The notes under the pieces: model-generated | Database searches by the model: none | What the model saw: the letters and a program-made list of their open reading frames with translations, nothing else | What the model was told of the DNA's origin: nothing | NCBI GenBank assembly: GCA_964630775.1 | Contig: CAZVYY010000019.1 | Coordinates: 1 to 64,000 of the forward strand | Source of the DNA: Anaeroglomus sp964630775 | GTDB lineage: Bacteria > Planctomycetota > Phycisphaerae > Sedimentisphaerales > Anaerohalosphaeraceae | Direction of reading: 5' to 3' | Length of the DNA: 64,000 nucleotides | Part shown: positions 16,754-26,764 of the stretch, one piece after another | Layout: the number at the start of each line of letters is the position of its first letter | How positions within the stretch are numbered: the stretch's first letter is position 1 | Position numbers and translations under genes: made by a program

Positions 16754-18895
16754 TTATTTCCCTGCTCGTGTCAGGTTGGCGTATTTTACCATCAACGATT
16801 TAGTTTTTCCAGACTGGAATTGCACAACAACAATACTATCCGGCCCCAGATCGAGAAATTCCTTGACCCGGCCCGGCCCAAATGTGTTATGAATGACTAC
16901 TTCACCCACTTTGAACAACCCGGCTTTAGGGGCAGATGCAGACATCTTAGCCACCGGCTCCTCATCCTCTATGCCGTAAGCATCTTCGGCAAATGAGGCC
17001 TTTTCGCCTCCAAAGCCCACTTCATAAAGAAATTGAGATGGAGTCGAGCGGATAAACTGTCCCCGCAAGACCCGGTGCCGGGCGTAAGTAACCGTCAGGC
17101 TGTCTCTGGCCCGGGTAATACCAACGAAGAATAGTCGCCGTTCTTCCTCCAGATCGTCGGGACTCTGAGCACTCCGTTCATGCGGCAGAAGTCCCTCTTC
17201 AAGTCCTGCGATATAGACATGGTCAAACTCAAGTCCCTTGGCCGCGTGCATAGTCATCAGCGAGGTCCGGGATGTCCCGGCATCATAGGCATCCGTATCG
17301 CTGTATAAGGCGATAGATTGCAGATAATCCAATAACGACGGATTTTCAGTTTCGCGGTCATATTCCGCGGCGGCATTAATCAGTTCATTGATATTTTCAA
17401 TCGCATCGGTATTGGCCTCGCTTTTAAGGGCGTCGGCATAACCGGTTTCAGCAAAGACACAGTCCATCTGCGGGGCGACTTCCCCGGAGCTGTCCTGTTG
17501 GAATTTCCGGATCATTTTGGCAAATTCACGGATGCGTGTTCGCGTCGAAGATGAAACCGAGATCAAATGGTCGGCATAATCCGCCGCGGCAAGCAGGCTC
17601 ATGCCGGAATCTTTGGCAAACTGAGCCAGCTTATCGACGGAGGTCTTGCCTATACCACGGCTATGCGTAGCAATCGCGCGCAGAAATGCCAGGTCGTCAA
17701 CCGGATTGGCAATCAGTTTCAAATAGCTCAGAAAGTCCTGAATTTCCTTGCGGGCATAGAACTCCACCCCGCGGACGACCTGATAAGGTATTCGGGCTCG
17801 GATAAATGCCTCTTCGATTGGGCGGCTCATGGAATTGACCCGGTAAAAGACCGCAATCTGGCCCGGATCTACACCGGCTGTGATTTGCTTCTGGATGCGG
17901 TCGGTCAGCAGACGAGCCTCGGCATTTTCATCTTCGGCCACAAGAAATTCCACATCCGAACCTTCTGGTCGGGTGGCAATCAACTGTTTGGCCTTGCGGC
18001 GGGTATTGGAGGCAATCAGTTTATCCGCGCAGGCCAGGATTTTACCACAGGAACGGAAATTTTCTTCCAGCTTGACTACGACGGCTTTAGGCCAGTCTTT
18101 TTCGAACGCCAGAATATTGCCGATATCCGCCCCGCGCCAGCGGTAGATGGATTGATCCGGATCGCCGGTCACGCAGATATTGCCATGGGCCTGCGCCAGC
18201 AAGCGGGCTATCTGGTACTGGGCGTGGTTGGTATCCTGGTACTCGTCAATCAGCAGATATTGGAACCGATTGCTCAGTTCCGTGCGTACCTGGGCATTGT
18301 TGCGAAGCAGCAGAGCCGTTTTAACCAGCAGATCATCAAAGTCCAGGGCATTATTTTTGGCCAGAATCGCTTGATACGAGGCATACACTTTGGCGGCGGT
18401 TTTTCCGAAATGGTCAAAGGCGGCGGCCTTGAAGGAATCCGCATCTTCAAGATTGTTTTTCAGTCGAGATACAAATTCCAGCATCCGTGACGGCGAAAAA
18501 TTGCCGCTGTCCACCTGGCAGGCGGCAACAGCCTCTTTCATGCAGCGAAGCTGGTCGCCCGAATCATAGATCGTAAAGCTGGGCTTGATGCCCGCCTGTT
18601 CGGCATATTGTCTGAGCAGACGGACACACAGCGAATGAAAGGTGCTGATACAGGCGCCGCGGCTGCCGGCGGCATCCACGCGGTTGCGCATTTCTTCAGC
18701 GGCTTTATTGGTGAATGTAATGGCACAAATATGATAGGGTCGCACACCCGATTCAATCAGGGCGGCTATCCGGCAGGTAATGACCCGCGTCTTGCCGCTG
18801 CCCGGCCCAGCCAGGACCAGCAAGGGACCGTCTTTATGCAATACGGCCTTTTTCTGTGAGGCCGTCAGTTTTTCCAGTGGTACCGCTGCAGACAA
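16754..18895 (-). CDS. uvrD: UvrD/PcrA-type 3'-5' DNA helicase
   Basis: A 713-aa superfamily 1A helicase for nucleotide excision and mismatch repair. Motif Q/I is AGPGSGKTR (about 30-38), motif II LIDEYQDTNHAQY, motif III GDPDQSIYRWRGAD, motif IV LEENFRSC, motif V MTMHAAKGLEFDHVY and motif VI FVGITRARDSL. The C-terminal GEVVIHNTFGPGRVKEF segment is the RNA-polymerase-binding Tudor-like fold of PcrA/UvrD. The start is TTG 18895 with GGAGG 6 nt upstream. A TATAAT-like box lies at 18957-18962 on this strand, without a clear -35. It heads the uvrD-pgi-manC-ruvX/pgl run. Confidence 0.95.
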   Translation of the reverse strand: MSAAVPLEKLTASQKKAVLHKDGPLLVLAGPGSGKTRVITCRIAALIESGVRPYHICAITFTNKAAEEMRNRVDAAGSRGACISTFHSLCVRLLRQYAEQAGIKPSFTIYDSGDQLRCMKEAVAACQVDSGNFSPSRMLEFVSRLKNNLEDADSFKAAAFDHFGKTAAKVYASYQAILAKNNALDFDDLLVKTALLLRNNAQVRTELSNRFQYLLIDEYQDTNHAQYQIARLLAQAHGNICVTGDPDQSIYRWRGADIGNILAFEKDWPKAVVVKLEENFRSCGKILACADKLIASNTRRKAKQLIATRPEGSDVEFLVAEDENAEARLLTDRIQKQITAGVDPGQIAVFYRVNSMSRPIEEAFIRARIPYQVVRGVEFYARKEIQDFLSYLKLIANPVDDLAFLRAIATHSRGIGKTSVDKLAQFAKDSGMSLLAAADYADHLISVSSSTRTRIREFAKMIRKFQQDSSGEVAPQMDCVFAETGYADALKSEANTDAIENINELINAAAEYDRETENPSLLDYLQSIALYSDTDAYDAGTSRTSLMTMHAAKGLEFDHVYIAGLEEGLLPHERSAQSPDDLEEERRLFFVGITRARDSLTVTYARHRVLRGQFIRSTPSQFLYEVGFGGEKASFAEDAYGIEDEEPVAKMSASAPKAGLFKVGEVVIHNTFGPGRVKEFLDLGPDSIVVVQFQSGKTKSLMVKYANLTRAGK

Positions 18896-19003
18896 AATAA
18901 ACCTCCGTGTTTTACAATCGCATTAATCAATCCTGATCACCCATAAACGAGGCGTGATTATACATAAAATATCCCAAAAAGAAATACGTATTCCAAAAAC
19001 CTG

Positions 19004-20785
19004 TTAAGGCTGCTGCGGTGCCTGCTGACTTTCCTGCTCCTTCCGCAATTTCTCGAAATAAGCCTGATCCTGTTTCTGCAATTTTTCAAACAAGTCCGGA
19101 CGCTCTACCTGCAACCGTCCAAGCAAATTCAAACGCAGTTCTTCCGGGTACATCGGATCATACAGAAAATCCATAAATGAGGTATATCGCAGCATTTCAA
19201 ATGTGGGAAGCCCCATGCGATAGGCCTCGTCGGCATGTTCCTTCTGATAGAATGTATGCACTTCCTGGGCCATTTTTTCCAGACCGGCGGCCTCATCGTC
19301 ATTGTGCACGGCATAACGGAAATAGCTTTCCCGCAGCATCCCGGTAATGGCCTCCACGGCATCACGAATACCGAGTCCCTGAAATTCCTCTTTCATTCGC
19401 TTTTGCAGGAATTCAATCATCGGCAACTTGAAATCCTCCTCTTCGATGCCTTCATCATTAATCTTGTACCGCGTGATCATCGTGCGGTAAATTTCGAGTG
19501 CCTGCCTGACATGCCCGGCCTGATAAAACGTCATCACGGCATTTTCAAGAAAATTCTTGTGACCGCCCCGAACGGCTTTGGGATTACCTTTTTCCAGGGT
19601 TTCATACTTTTCGATCACTTTGCGCCAGGTCTGGTCACAGCTTGCAAACATCCGCATGTCCGGACGCATGAAAATATCCGTTTTGCCATCTTTGCTGGTA
19701 AAAAGAATAATATTGCCGGAGCGATACAGCATCTGCAGACTGTGAAAAATAATTCGATCCGTGTTTTTTTCGTCCACACGGTACTGACCCTCGCGTCCTG
19801 CCACATCCAGCCCTTTAGCCGACCAGTAAATCGCATGCACCGCCGGGTGCTCCCAATTCAGCGGATCACGCTGATTGGGATCATCCAGACGCATCGGGCC
19901 ATACATCTGGTTGAGCCGATGCATATAGGCCGGGTCCATTTTCCAGACATGACGAATCTGGTAAGCCCTGGCAAACACATCAAACTTGTCCAGGCCGGGA
20001 TCCTGCCGATACTGGTCAATCACTGCAAACGTTTCTTTGGGGAATCGATCGGGATTTTGACGCAATGACAGGTAATTTTCAATCAATTGTTCATCCGAAA
20101 GAAATGCCTTATCCGCCTGCCGCAGTGCATCCACAAAGGTTTTAACCTGCGGATCCTGGAGGAGTTCCTGTAAGGTCTGCGGAGCTGAGATTAATTTCTC
20201 AAAATATGCATTCGTCTTGTCCCCCAGCAGCGGCCGCATGGATAAAGCCAGTTCCCGTTTGTAATACGTATTGCAATCATCGGCAATATCGCCAATCTTG
20301 TGAAGAAATATCCAGGAAAGCTGACGATACAGCATGATACTGTGGGGATTATACTCAATCCCTTTATCCCGCAGCAATTCGTAGCCGTTGCGCACCCATC
20401 GCCACCGCTCCTGGCACTGGGTATTGGGAATAGCCACGGAAATGTTATACGCCATATTCCATGCGTGAAAATCCCAGACGGCTGCAAATCGCGGCTGAAG
20501 CATCGATATCCATTCGGCAAGCTGCTTGGCATCAAAAAACTTGCCGTCCTGCTTCAATTTATCCGCACGCATCCAGAGAACATCGACAATCAAACCGCGA
20601 AAGGCTCCCATCGCCACCGTGGCAAACGCCAGTGACGGCGGGGCATCGCCAAGGTTGGTCGTCAGCATCAGCCCCATGTCTTTGCGGCTTGCACGGATGG
20701 AATCCTGCTGCGATGAAGCCAGATACAGCATCGCTCCGCAAACCACCAGGCACAACAGGATTATTCCATAATCTTTCCAGCGCAT
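19004..20785 (-). CDS. Membrane-anchored helical protein of the SPFH/ABC module
   Basis: A 593-aa protein with one N-terminal membrane helix (about 6-24), then an apparently extracytoplasmic helical domain. The part next to the membrane is distinctive (AFRGLIVDVLWMRADKLKQ). The rest looks like divergent helical (TPR-type) repeats and ends in a Gln/Pro-rich tail. I do not recognise a named family; it may be planctomycete-specific. It lies 12 nt downstream of the ABC permease at 20798, so it probably belongs to that transporter, perhaps as its extracytoplasmic accessory protein (inference). It is the last gene of the seven-gene minus-strand run. Confidence 0.65.
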   Translation of the reverse strand: MRWKDYGIILLCLVVCGAMLYLASSQQDSIRASRKDMGLMLTTNLGDAPPSLAFATVAMGAFRGLIVDVLWMRADKLKQDGKFFDAKQLAEWISMLQPRFAAVWDFHAWNMAYNISVAIPNTQCQERWRWVRNGYELLRDKGIEYNPHSIMLYRQLSWIFLHKIGDIADDCNTYYKRELALSMRPLLGDKTNAYFEKLISAPQTLQELLQDPQVKTFVDALRQADKAFLSDEQLIENYLSLRQNPDRFPKETFAVIDQYRQDPGLDKFDVFARAYQIRHVWKMDPAYMHRLNQMYGPMRLDDPNQRDPLNWEHPAVHAIYWSAKGLDVAGREGQYRVDEKNTDRIIFHSLQMLYRSGNIILFTSKDGKTDIFMRPDMRMFASCDQTWRKVIEKYETLEKGNPKAVRGGHKNFLENAVMTFYQAGHVRQALEIYRTMITRYKINDEGIEEEDFKLPMIEFLQKRMKEEFQGLGIRDAVEAITGMLRESYFRYAVHNDDEAAGLEKMAQEVHTFYQKEHADEAYRMGLPTFEMLRYTSFMDFLYDPMYPEELRLNLLGRLQVERPDLFEKLQKQDQAYFEKLRKEQESQQAPQQP

Positions 20786-20797
20786 GTCGTCAGATCC

Positions 20798-22171
20798 TCA
20801 AACCACACTCTTTGCCACTTCCCGGCGGTGAAATATATAAATTCCAAATCCCAGCAGAATCAATCCTTTTAATCCAACCGTAATTGCAGCCGTCCTGAGC
20901 AAAAACAGCCACTGAATCATCCGGCCGGATACAATATAACTGGTCGGATTAAAATCTCCGTCAAACTGCGGCAAAAGCAGCAGAAACGGTTTTATCGTGA
21001 ACGTGTAAAGAATACCAATCCCGGCCCCCAACCCATCAATCGATTCCATAATAAAACCATTGACAATTCCGGCTGAAAAAATCGCCAGGCACCCCAATAC
21101 CGCCACGGGAAACGAAAGCCAGGTGGTCAGCGTAATTCCTAATGCCGCCAAAAACAGCAGCCGGATCAATATCAGCAGCGTCGCACGCCAGAAATTCCCG
21201 GTAAACGTCCCAACTTTATATAGAACCTCCAAATCCTGAACAATCACCGTCATTTCATTAAGATTCGGATTATTCAAAAAACCCACTTCAAGTATCCCAT
21301 CTTTGGTCACGGCATCTGCGGGTATCGCAAATTCCTGAACAGCACGCGTCGCTGAATCTTTCTGGATATTGTATATCGGGGTAGTCAATGATCCGCCGCC
21401 TTGTTCATACGCCGTCAAATCGCCCACAGCCCACAACCCGTAAACTGTAACATCAGATACAGCGTTGGATGTGTCCAGTTTATATCGGACAAAAATCATC
21501 GCATTGGGATCGCTGGCCGGATGTACATTTTTGAAAGTCCATTTACGGACCCGCCCAGCCTCGACGCTTTTGTCACCAAGGCGTTCCTCCCGCATCAGCT
21601 CACTCAGAACTTCGACTTGCGTCATGGTATCAGGCAGACGGCGTTCTTCCTTCAGTTTTTCGTAACGTTTTTTGACTCGTTCCTGCAGCGCCTGTTCATC
21701 CGTGGACACCTTCAGGCCGACTCGGGCTGTAAAAAACTCATCACCGGCCTTGACAGCATCCTCCGGGCTGGCTGCAACAAATCGCGGCATAAACATGGTC
21801 AGGCCGAAAATCAACCCGCTGAACAATCCCAGCAGCACTACATCCACGATGACAATACCCAGAAATTTGCCAACCAGGATTTGCCATCGACGCACCGGCT
21901 TGGTAACCACCAGAAAAATCTGCCGCCGCTTCATTTCATCACTGAGAGTAAACGTGGAAATGGCAATCGTCAGGATGCACAGCAGAATACCCACCAGGCT
22001 CAATCCGTAACTGGAAAAGGTCTGTAGTTTGCCCAGCAGCGTTCCGTCGCCGATCATAATCATGCTCATCATCGGCAGCAGAATCAGCAGCAGCACAACA
22101 ACGACTCCCGCGATTTTCATCCGCAGGGCCTGTGCCATGGTATTTCGTGCGATAGCCCAGATACTATTCAT
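20798..22171 (-). CDS. ABC-2 type permease with large inserted external domain
   Basis: A 457-aa permease of the ABC-2 class. The N-terminal helix is at about 15-38, followed by further helices and the cytoplasmic coupling region TLSDEMKRRQIFLVVTKPVRRWQILVGKFLG, typical of NosY/Gld-type permeases. Residues about 140-330 form a soluble domain, first coiled-coil then probably beta-rich. Four or five helices close the protein. The ATP-binding partner is 15 nt upstream. A second permease of the same class, with the same cytoplasmic motif, is divergent at 29916. Confidence 0.85.
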   Translation of the reverse strand: MNSIWAIARNTMAQALRMKIAGVVVVLLLILLPMMSMIMIGDGTLLGKLQTFSSYGLSLVGILLCILTIAISTFTLSDEMKRRQIFLVVTKPVRRWQILVGKFLGIVIVDVVLLGLFSGLIFGLTMFMPRFVAASPEDAVKAGDEFFTARVGLKVSTDEQALQERVKKRYEKLKEERRLPDTMTQVEVLSELMREERLGDKSVEAGRVRKWTFKNVHPASDPNAMIFVRYKLDTSNAVSDVTVYGLWAVGDLTAYEQGGGSLTTPIYNIQKDSATRAVQEFAIPADAVTKDGILEVGFLNNPNLNEMTVIVQDLEVLYKVGTFTGNFWRATLLILIRLLFLAALGITLTTWLSFPVAVLGCLAIFSAGIVNGFIMESIDGLGAGIGILYTFTIKPFLLLLPQFDGDFNPTSYIVSGRMIQWLFLLRTAAITVGLKGLILLGFGIYIFHRREVAKSVV

Positions 22172-22186
22172 AGTCCCTTACACCCG

Positions 22187-23404
22187 TCATTTGGGATTAT
22201 CAGTCGGTGTTGTCGAACCATCGCTGGTTTTTTTCCGGTCCATCAATTGATTGAGCAGGTCTTTTTTGACCGCCTCCACCGGCTTGACCGGCTCAGTCGG
22301 ACGGGCCGTTTCAGGCCGCCCTGATGCGGCGGGTTTGGCCTCCATCAACTGACTGAGCAATTCACGATTCTGCGACGGTTCCGCCTTGGCTTGTGTGACC
22401 GCGATGGTTTCACTTTCGGCGGGCGCGACAGGCTCGGCCGCCCTGGACGTCACCAGCTTATCCAGAATTCCGGGCTGACGTACAATTTCTTTTTCCGCGA
22501 GGAAGCCGCTGATGCCCGACCCCACACCGGCCCCGCTGGTTGTCTGCATTTCCTGCTGAGCCTTGTTGACCGTCCGAACAAAAAAGGACTCCAGCTTATC
22601 CATCGGGTGCACGATATCACATTCACAGTGTTCCTGTTCCAGTATCGCACGAACTTTACTCAATACCGCATCGCTAACCTGAGAAGTCTGGATATATGTT
22701 TTGCCCGTCTGTTCCAGCAGTTCCTTAACCGATCCCTCCACCTGCATCCTGCCGCCGTACATAATCCCGATCCGGTCGCAAATATCTTCCACATCCGCCA
22801 GCAGATGACTGCACAGCAGGATCGTTTTGCCGCGTTTGCCCAATTCCGCCAGCAAATCCTTCATCTGACGGGTCCCCATCGGGTCCATCCCCGACGTCGG
22901 CTCATCCAGAATCAGCAAATCCGGGTCGTTAATCAGGGCCTGGGCAAGCCCGATACGCCGGGCCATGCCTTTGGAAAACGTCCCCACCTGCCGGTTGCCC
23001 GCACCGGTCAGCCCCACCATATCCAGCAGCGTTTCAATGCGGGCCTTGCGGACGGAATTCGGCAATCCGAACAGCCGCCCATAAAAATCCAGCGTCTCAT
23101 ATGCCGTCAAATACCGATACAAATACGATTCTTCCGGCAGATACCCAATCCGGCTCGACACCGCCGCCTGATCCGACGTGCCGCCAAGCACAATCGCTGC
23201 GCCTTTGGTCGGGTGCAGCAGGTTCAGCAGCATCTTGATAGTTGTCGTCTTGCCGGAACCATTGGGCCCCAGAAAACCGTAAATTTCATTGGGATAGATT
23301 TTCAGATTCAGATTATCCACCGCAACCACGCGGGGCCTGCCCCACCAGTCCGGGAATATCTTGGTCAATGAAATCGTCTCGATTGCAAATTGGCTCTGTG
23401 CCAC
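22187..23404 (-). CDS. ABC transporter ATP-binding protein with long C-terminal tail
   Basis: A 405-aa ATPase. Walker A is GPNGSGKTT, the signature is TFSKGMARRIGLAQALI, Walker B is LLILDEPTSGMDP and the switch His is in LLCSHLL. About 230 residues form the canonical NBD. The remaining C-terminal part continues into a Pro/Ala-rich tail containing two near-repeats, RELLSQLMEAK and KDLLNQLMDRK. The tail is not part of the fold and may dock a partner. The start is GTG 23404 after GAGG. The permease gene follows 15 nt later and the P-type ATPase gene precedes by 21 nt. Confidence 0.9.
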   Translation of the reverse strand: MAQSQFAIETISLTKIFPDWWGRPRVVAVDNLNLKIYPNEIYGFLGPNGSGKTTTIKMLLNLLHPTKGAAIVLGGTSDQAAVSSRIGYLPEESYLYRYLTAYETLDFYGRLFGLPNSVRKARIETLLDMVGLTGAGNRQVGTFSKGMARRIGLAQALINDPDLLILDEPTSGMDPMGTRQMKDLLAELGKRGKTILLCSHLLADVEDICDRIGIMYGGRMQVEGSVKELLEQTGKTYIQTSQVSDAVLSKVRAILEQEHCECDIVHPMDKLESFFVRTVNKAQQEMQTTSGAGVGSGISGFLAEKEIVRQPGILDKLVTSRAAEPVAPAESETIAVTQAKAEPSQNRELLSQLMEAKPAASGRPETARPTEPVKPVEAVKKDLLNQLMDRKKTSDGSTTPTDNPK

Positions 23405-23425
23405 TGCAGGACCTCGCTACAATAA

Positions 23426-25381
23426 TTAATGATTATGCCCGGGCTGAATATGCGGGTCCAGATGTTCGCCGAACCGTACCAGCCGCGCGCTGTTAAACAC
23501 CACCAGAACCGAACCGCCGAAATGGAGGAATGCCGCCACAATCGGAGGCAGCCACCCCACCGCCGAAGCGGCAATGCCCAGCACAATAAACAGAACGCCG
23601 AAAAACAGGTTCTGGTTGATTACGCCGCGGGTTTTCCGCGAAAGCTGCACCAAAAACGGCAGCCGCCGCAGGTCATTGCTCATCAGGGCAATGGACGCCG
23701 AATTGATCGCCACATCGCTTCCGGCAGCCCCCATCGCGATACCCAGATCGCCGGCCGCCAGCGCCGGGGCGTCATTAATGCCATCGCCCACCACCGCCAC
23801 AATATGTCCATCCGCCTTAATGCGTTCCACGACCGCCAGCTTATCCTGCGGCAGACACTGCGCCTTGTAATCCGTGCAGCCCAGCTCCGCCGAGACCCGG
23901 TTAGCCACTTCGTTGCGGTCGCCGGTCAGCATCGTCACCCGTTTAATATCGTTATCAAACAATTCCTTGACCGCCGCCTGGGCCTCGGGGCGAGCCTTGT
24001 CCTGCAGGCCAATCCAGCCGATGCAGTGATTATTTTTCGACACATACAGAGTACTGAATCCCTGCTCTTCGTGCAACGATGGATCCGGCACGCTGCTGAC
24101 ATCAATCTGGTTTTCTTTCAGGAAACTCTCACGCCCGACCATCACCCGAACACCGCCGACGGTTGCGGTTACACCTTTACCCGGTGTCTCCTTAAACTGG
24201 GCCGCGCGTTCAAATGACACATTAGCCTCTTTAGCCAGGTTGATCACCGCTCTTGCGGCGGGGTGCTTGCTCATCTGTTCCGCCGAGGCCGTCAGCGCCA
24301 GCAATTCCGCCGGTTCAATCCCGCTGGCCGGTTCCAGCTTGGTCACATAAAGCTGGCCGGTCGTCAGCGTTCCGGTTTTGTCAAAGACCACCGCGGTAAT
24401 CTTGCCGGCAATTTCCAGCAGCGATACATTCTTGACCAGAATCCCCAGGCGAGCCGCTGCCGACAGGGCCGCCACCATCGCCGTCGGGGTCGCCAGAATC
24501 AGCGGACACGGACAGGAAATCACCAGCGCCGAAATCGAACGGTTCAGGTCCTTGGTAAAGAAATAGATAATCGCACTGATCATCAGAATCGTCGGGATAT
24601 ACCACATGACATACTGGTCGATCATCCGCATGATCGGAAGCTGTGTCTTTTCCGCCGACATGATTAACTGCTGCACTTTGCCCAGCGTCGTATCCTGTCC
24701 GGCCTTGGTCACCACAATATCCAGCACACCGGTAATATTGGATGTTCCTGCGAATACCTGCATTCCCGCCACTTTATCCACCGGCAGTGATTCACCGGTA
24801 ATCGTCGCTTCATTAATCGAACTCAAGCCTTCACGAATCTGGCCGTCGGCAGGGATATTGTCGCCAGGCCGGACCCGTACCACATCGCCGGGCTTGAGCG
24901 TTGCAACATTGACTTCGCTTTCCAGACCGTTATTGCTGATTAGCGTCGCCGTGGTTGGTGTCAGCCGAATCAGGGATTCGATTGACGCCCTTGCCCCCAG
25001 CGCCGTCCGGGTTTCCATCAATTCGGCCAGCAGCATAATAAAGCCCACCACGCCGGCTGTCACATAATCCCCTGTGGCAAATGCGGCAATCACGGCCAGG
25101 GCAACCAGCTCATCCATGTGCATGTGACCGTGCATCACACCGTGTACGGCATGCAGGATAATCGGCAATCCCAGCAGCAAAGCCCCCACCATGGCAACAA
25201 TCTGGCTGACCTGCCCGTCTAAGCCGAACATGGTCGGCATCCAGTTGGCCAGTTGAGCATTCAGCAGCAGCACCCCGCCGGCCAGCGTCCCAAACAGGGC
25301 AAAGCTGACCCGGATCTGCTTATTGTGCGTATGACCGCCTTCCAGTTCCGTCTCTTTTACACCAATATGCGTATGAACCAT
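23426..25381 (-). CDS. Heavy-metal P1B-type ATPase without N-terminal HMA domain
   Basis: A 651-aa metal-translocating P-type ATPase. It has the transmembrane CPC motif (ISCPCPLILATP), phosphorylation site DKTGTLT, the SKHP nucleotide-binding His motif and GDGINDAPAL. There is no CxxC heavy-metal domain; instead the first 20 residues are His-rich (VHTHIGVKE, GGHTHNK) and the protein ends in HIQPGHNH. The last helix pair has AFLHFGGSVLVVFNSARL, where Zn/Cd ATPases have a conserved Asp and Co-type ones HEGG, so the substrate metal is uncertain (Zn, Co or another soft divalent ion). It lies between SPFH genes and ABC genes in one run, suggesting metal delivery to or export from a membrane microdomain complex (inference). 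Confidence 0.9.
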   Translation of the reverse strand: MVHTHIGVKETELEGGHTHNKQIRVSFALFGTLAGGVLLLNAQLANWMPTMFGLDGQVSQIVAMVGALLLGLPIILHAVHGVMHGHMHMDELVALAVIAAFATGDYVTAGVVGFIMLLAELMETRTALGARASIESLIRLTPTTATLISNNGLESEVNVATLKPGDVVRVRPGDNIPADGQIREGLSSINEATITGESLPVDKVAGMQVFAGTSNITGVLDIVVTKAGQDTTLGKVQQLIMSAEKTQLPIMRMIDQYVMWYIPTILMISAIIYFFTKDLNRSISALVISCPCPLILATPTAMVAALSAAARLGILVKNVSLLEIAGKITAVVFDKTGTLTTGQLYVTKLEPASGIEPAELLALTASAEQMSKHPAARAVINLAKEANVSFERAAQFKETPGKGVTATVGGVRVMVGRESFLKENQIDVSSVPDPSLHEEQGFSTLYVSKNNHCIGWIGLQDKARPEAQAAVKELFDNDIKRVTMLTGDRNEVANRVSAELGCTDYKAQCLPQDKLAVVERIKADGHIVAVVGDGINDAPALAAGDLGIAMGAAGSDVAINSASIALMSNDLRRLPFLVQLSRKTRGVINQNLFFGVLFIVLGIAASAVGWLPPIVAAFLHFGGSVLVVFNSARLVRFGEHLDPHIQPGHNH

Positions 25382-25443
25382 AACACTCTGTCTCTCTGAA
25401 TAGGTCTGTTAATTTCCATCCACTGCATACCGGAACACGGGTA

Positions 25444-26715
25444 TTACTTGCCGGGTTCCTGCGTTTTCTTCTGGCTTTTGACGTCACGATTCATCTGGAT
25501 TCGCAATTCCTTGGGATTTTCGCCGCCGGGCTGAATGAACATCTTCTCTTCGGCCTTGGCCATAATCTGCTCCATCGCATCCTGATAAATCCGCTGCAGC
25601 ACCAGTTCCGGGCGTTTGTTATACTCCGGCAGCAGCTTCTGCAGGTATTCGGCGTTGGCACGGGCCTCCGCCACGGTCGTTGTTTTATACCCGCGGGCTT
25701 CGGAAATCAATCCCTGCACCTGCCCTTTCATCTGGGCCACCAGTTCTTCTTTCTGAGCCTGTGTCAGGTTGGGCTGTTTAATTTTTTCCAGCAGCGCCTC
25801 CGCCTCCGGCCCGGCCGTATCGGTCAGCAGTTTTTCTTTATAGGCATAAGCATCCGTAACAATGGTCTTGCTCTGCTGACCGGCCTGAATCGACGCCTGA
25901 AACGCATCGTCCACCTGCCGCGGCCAGACAATCCGCTCGGCATTCACCCCATCAATTTTCAATCCACTGTTTAAAGCATCCAGTTTTTTCTGCAAAAGAA
26001 TTTTTACTTTATCAGAAATATCCCGATTGCTGGTCACTGCGTCGTCAATACTGTATTTGACCATCGTCCCGACAATCGCTGATGCGGCGAAACTTTCCAG
26101 CATGGGATTGATGGATTCGGAAGCGGCATCCAGAAAATCTTCACCGGGACGGGGCTGACGATAATGCATATTTTCAAAAAACAACTCCGGCCGATCAATC
26201 AGGTACGTAATCGTCCAGCGGGAATGAACAATATTATAATCGTCCCCTTCCAGTCCCAGGATACTGTCATTTCGGGTCAGGCAATAGCCATCTTTAATGG
26301 GATCCAGGTAGGCCGGCGGAAAGGGATTCTTCTGTCCCAATTTCTCCTGGGCCGTCTCAAAATACCAGAATGAATCCACATTCAGTGTCTGCACCTTGGT
26401 CACCGGGATGCGGATAATTTCACTGATGGGTTCAGGCAGGGTAAAATGAAGCCCCGGCTTGAGAACACGGTCATCTCCCAGCCCCTGCACCTTGCCGAAC
26501 AGCAGCACCAGGGCCTGTTCATCCTCGCGAACCTTGAAAATCCCGCTGGCTAAAAACAAAATCACCAGAACGATCATGATAACCTTCAGGATGGCAAAGC
26601 TGGTCTTTAACGCGCTGGTCAGCGATTTGCCCGCGGCATCCTGCGGTTCAAACGCCGATCCCTGCGGCTTGCACCCGCAGCCTGAATGATGGTGATGGTC
26701 ATGACTATGCGACAT
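25444..26715 (-). CDS. hflK: HflK-like SPFH protein with His-rich N-terminus
   Basis: A 423-aa band-7/SPFH protein. The N-terminal MSHSHDHHHHSGCGCKPQG is a potential metal-binding tail on the cytoplasmic side. One membrane helix (about 37-60) is followed by the SPFH domain, with KVREDEQALVLLFGKVQG and FTLPEPISEIIRIPVTKVQT, then a helical C-terminal arm with AEARANAEYLQKLLPEY. HflK with HflC forms a large cage around FtsH and membrane proteins in other bacteria. Here hflC is 49 nt upstream and the metal ATPase 62 nt downstream. The His/Cys tail is unusual and pairs with the His-rich ATPase. Confidence 0.85.
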   Translation of the reverse strand: MSHSHDHHHHSGCGCKPQGSAFEPQDAAGKSLTSALKTSFAILKVIMIVLVILFLASGIFKVREDEQALVLLFGKVQGLGDDRVLKPGLHFTLPEPISEIIRIPVTKVQTLNVDSFWYFETAQEKLGQKNPFPPAYLDPIKDGYCLTRNDSILGLEGDDYNIVHSRWTITYLIDRPELFFENMHYRQPRPGEDFLDAASESINPMLESFAASAIVGTMVKYSIDDAVTSNRDISDKVKILLQKKLDALNSGLKIDGVNAERIVWPRQVDDAFQASIQAGQQSKTIVTDAYAYKEKLLTDTAGPEAEALLEKIKQPNLTQAQKEELVAQMKGQVQGLISEARGYKTTTVAEARANAEYLQKLLPEYNKRPELVLQRIYQDAMEQIMAKAEEKMFIQPGGENPKELRIQMNRDVKSQKKTQEPGK

Positions 26716-26764
26716 GCGTATTCCTTCACACTATGCTATTGTGTTTCGAATTCATTTTCATGAG

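Noticed and set aside
22391..23371. 326-codon open frame opposite the ABC ATPase
   Set aside because: Antisense shadow, basic and His-rich, with no family resemblance.
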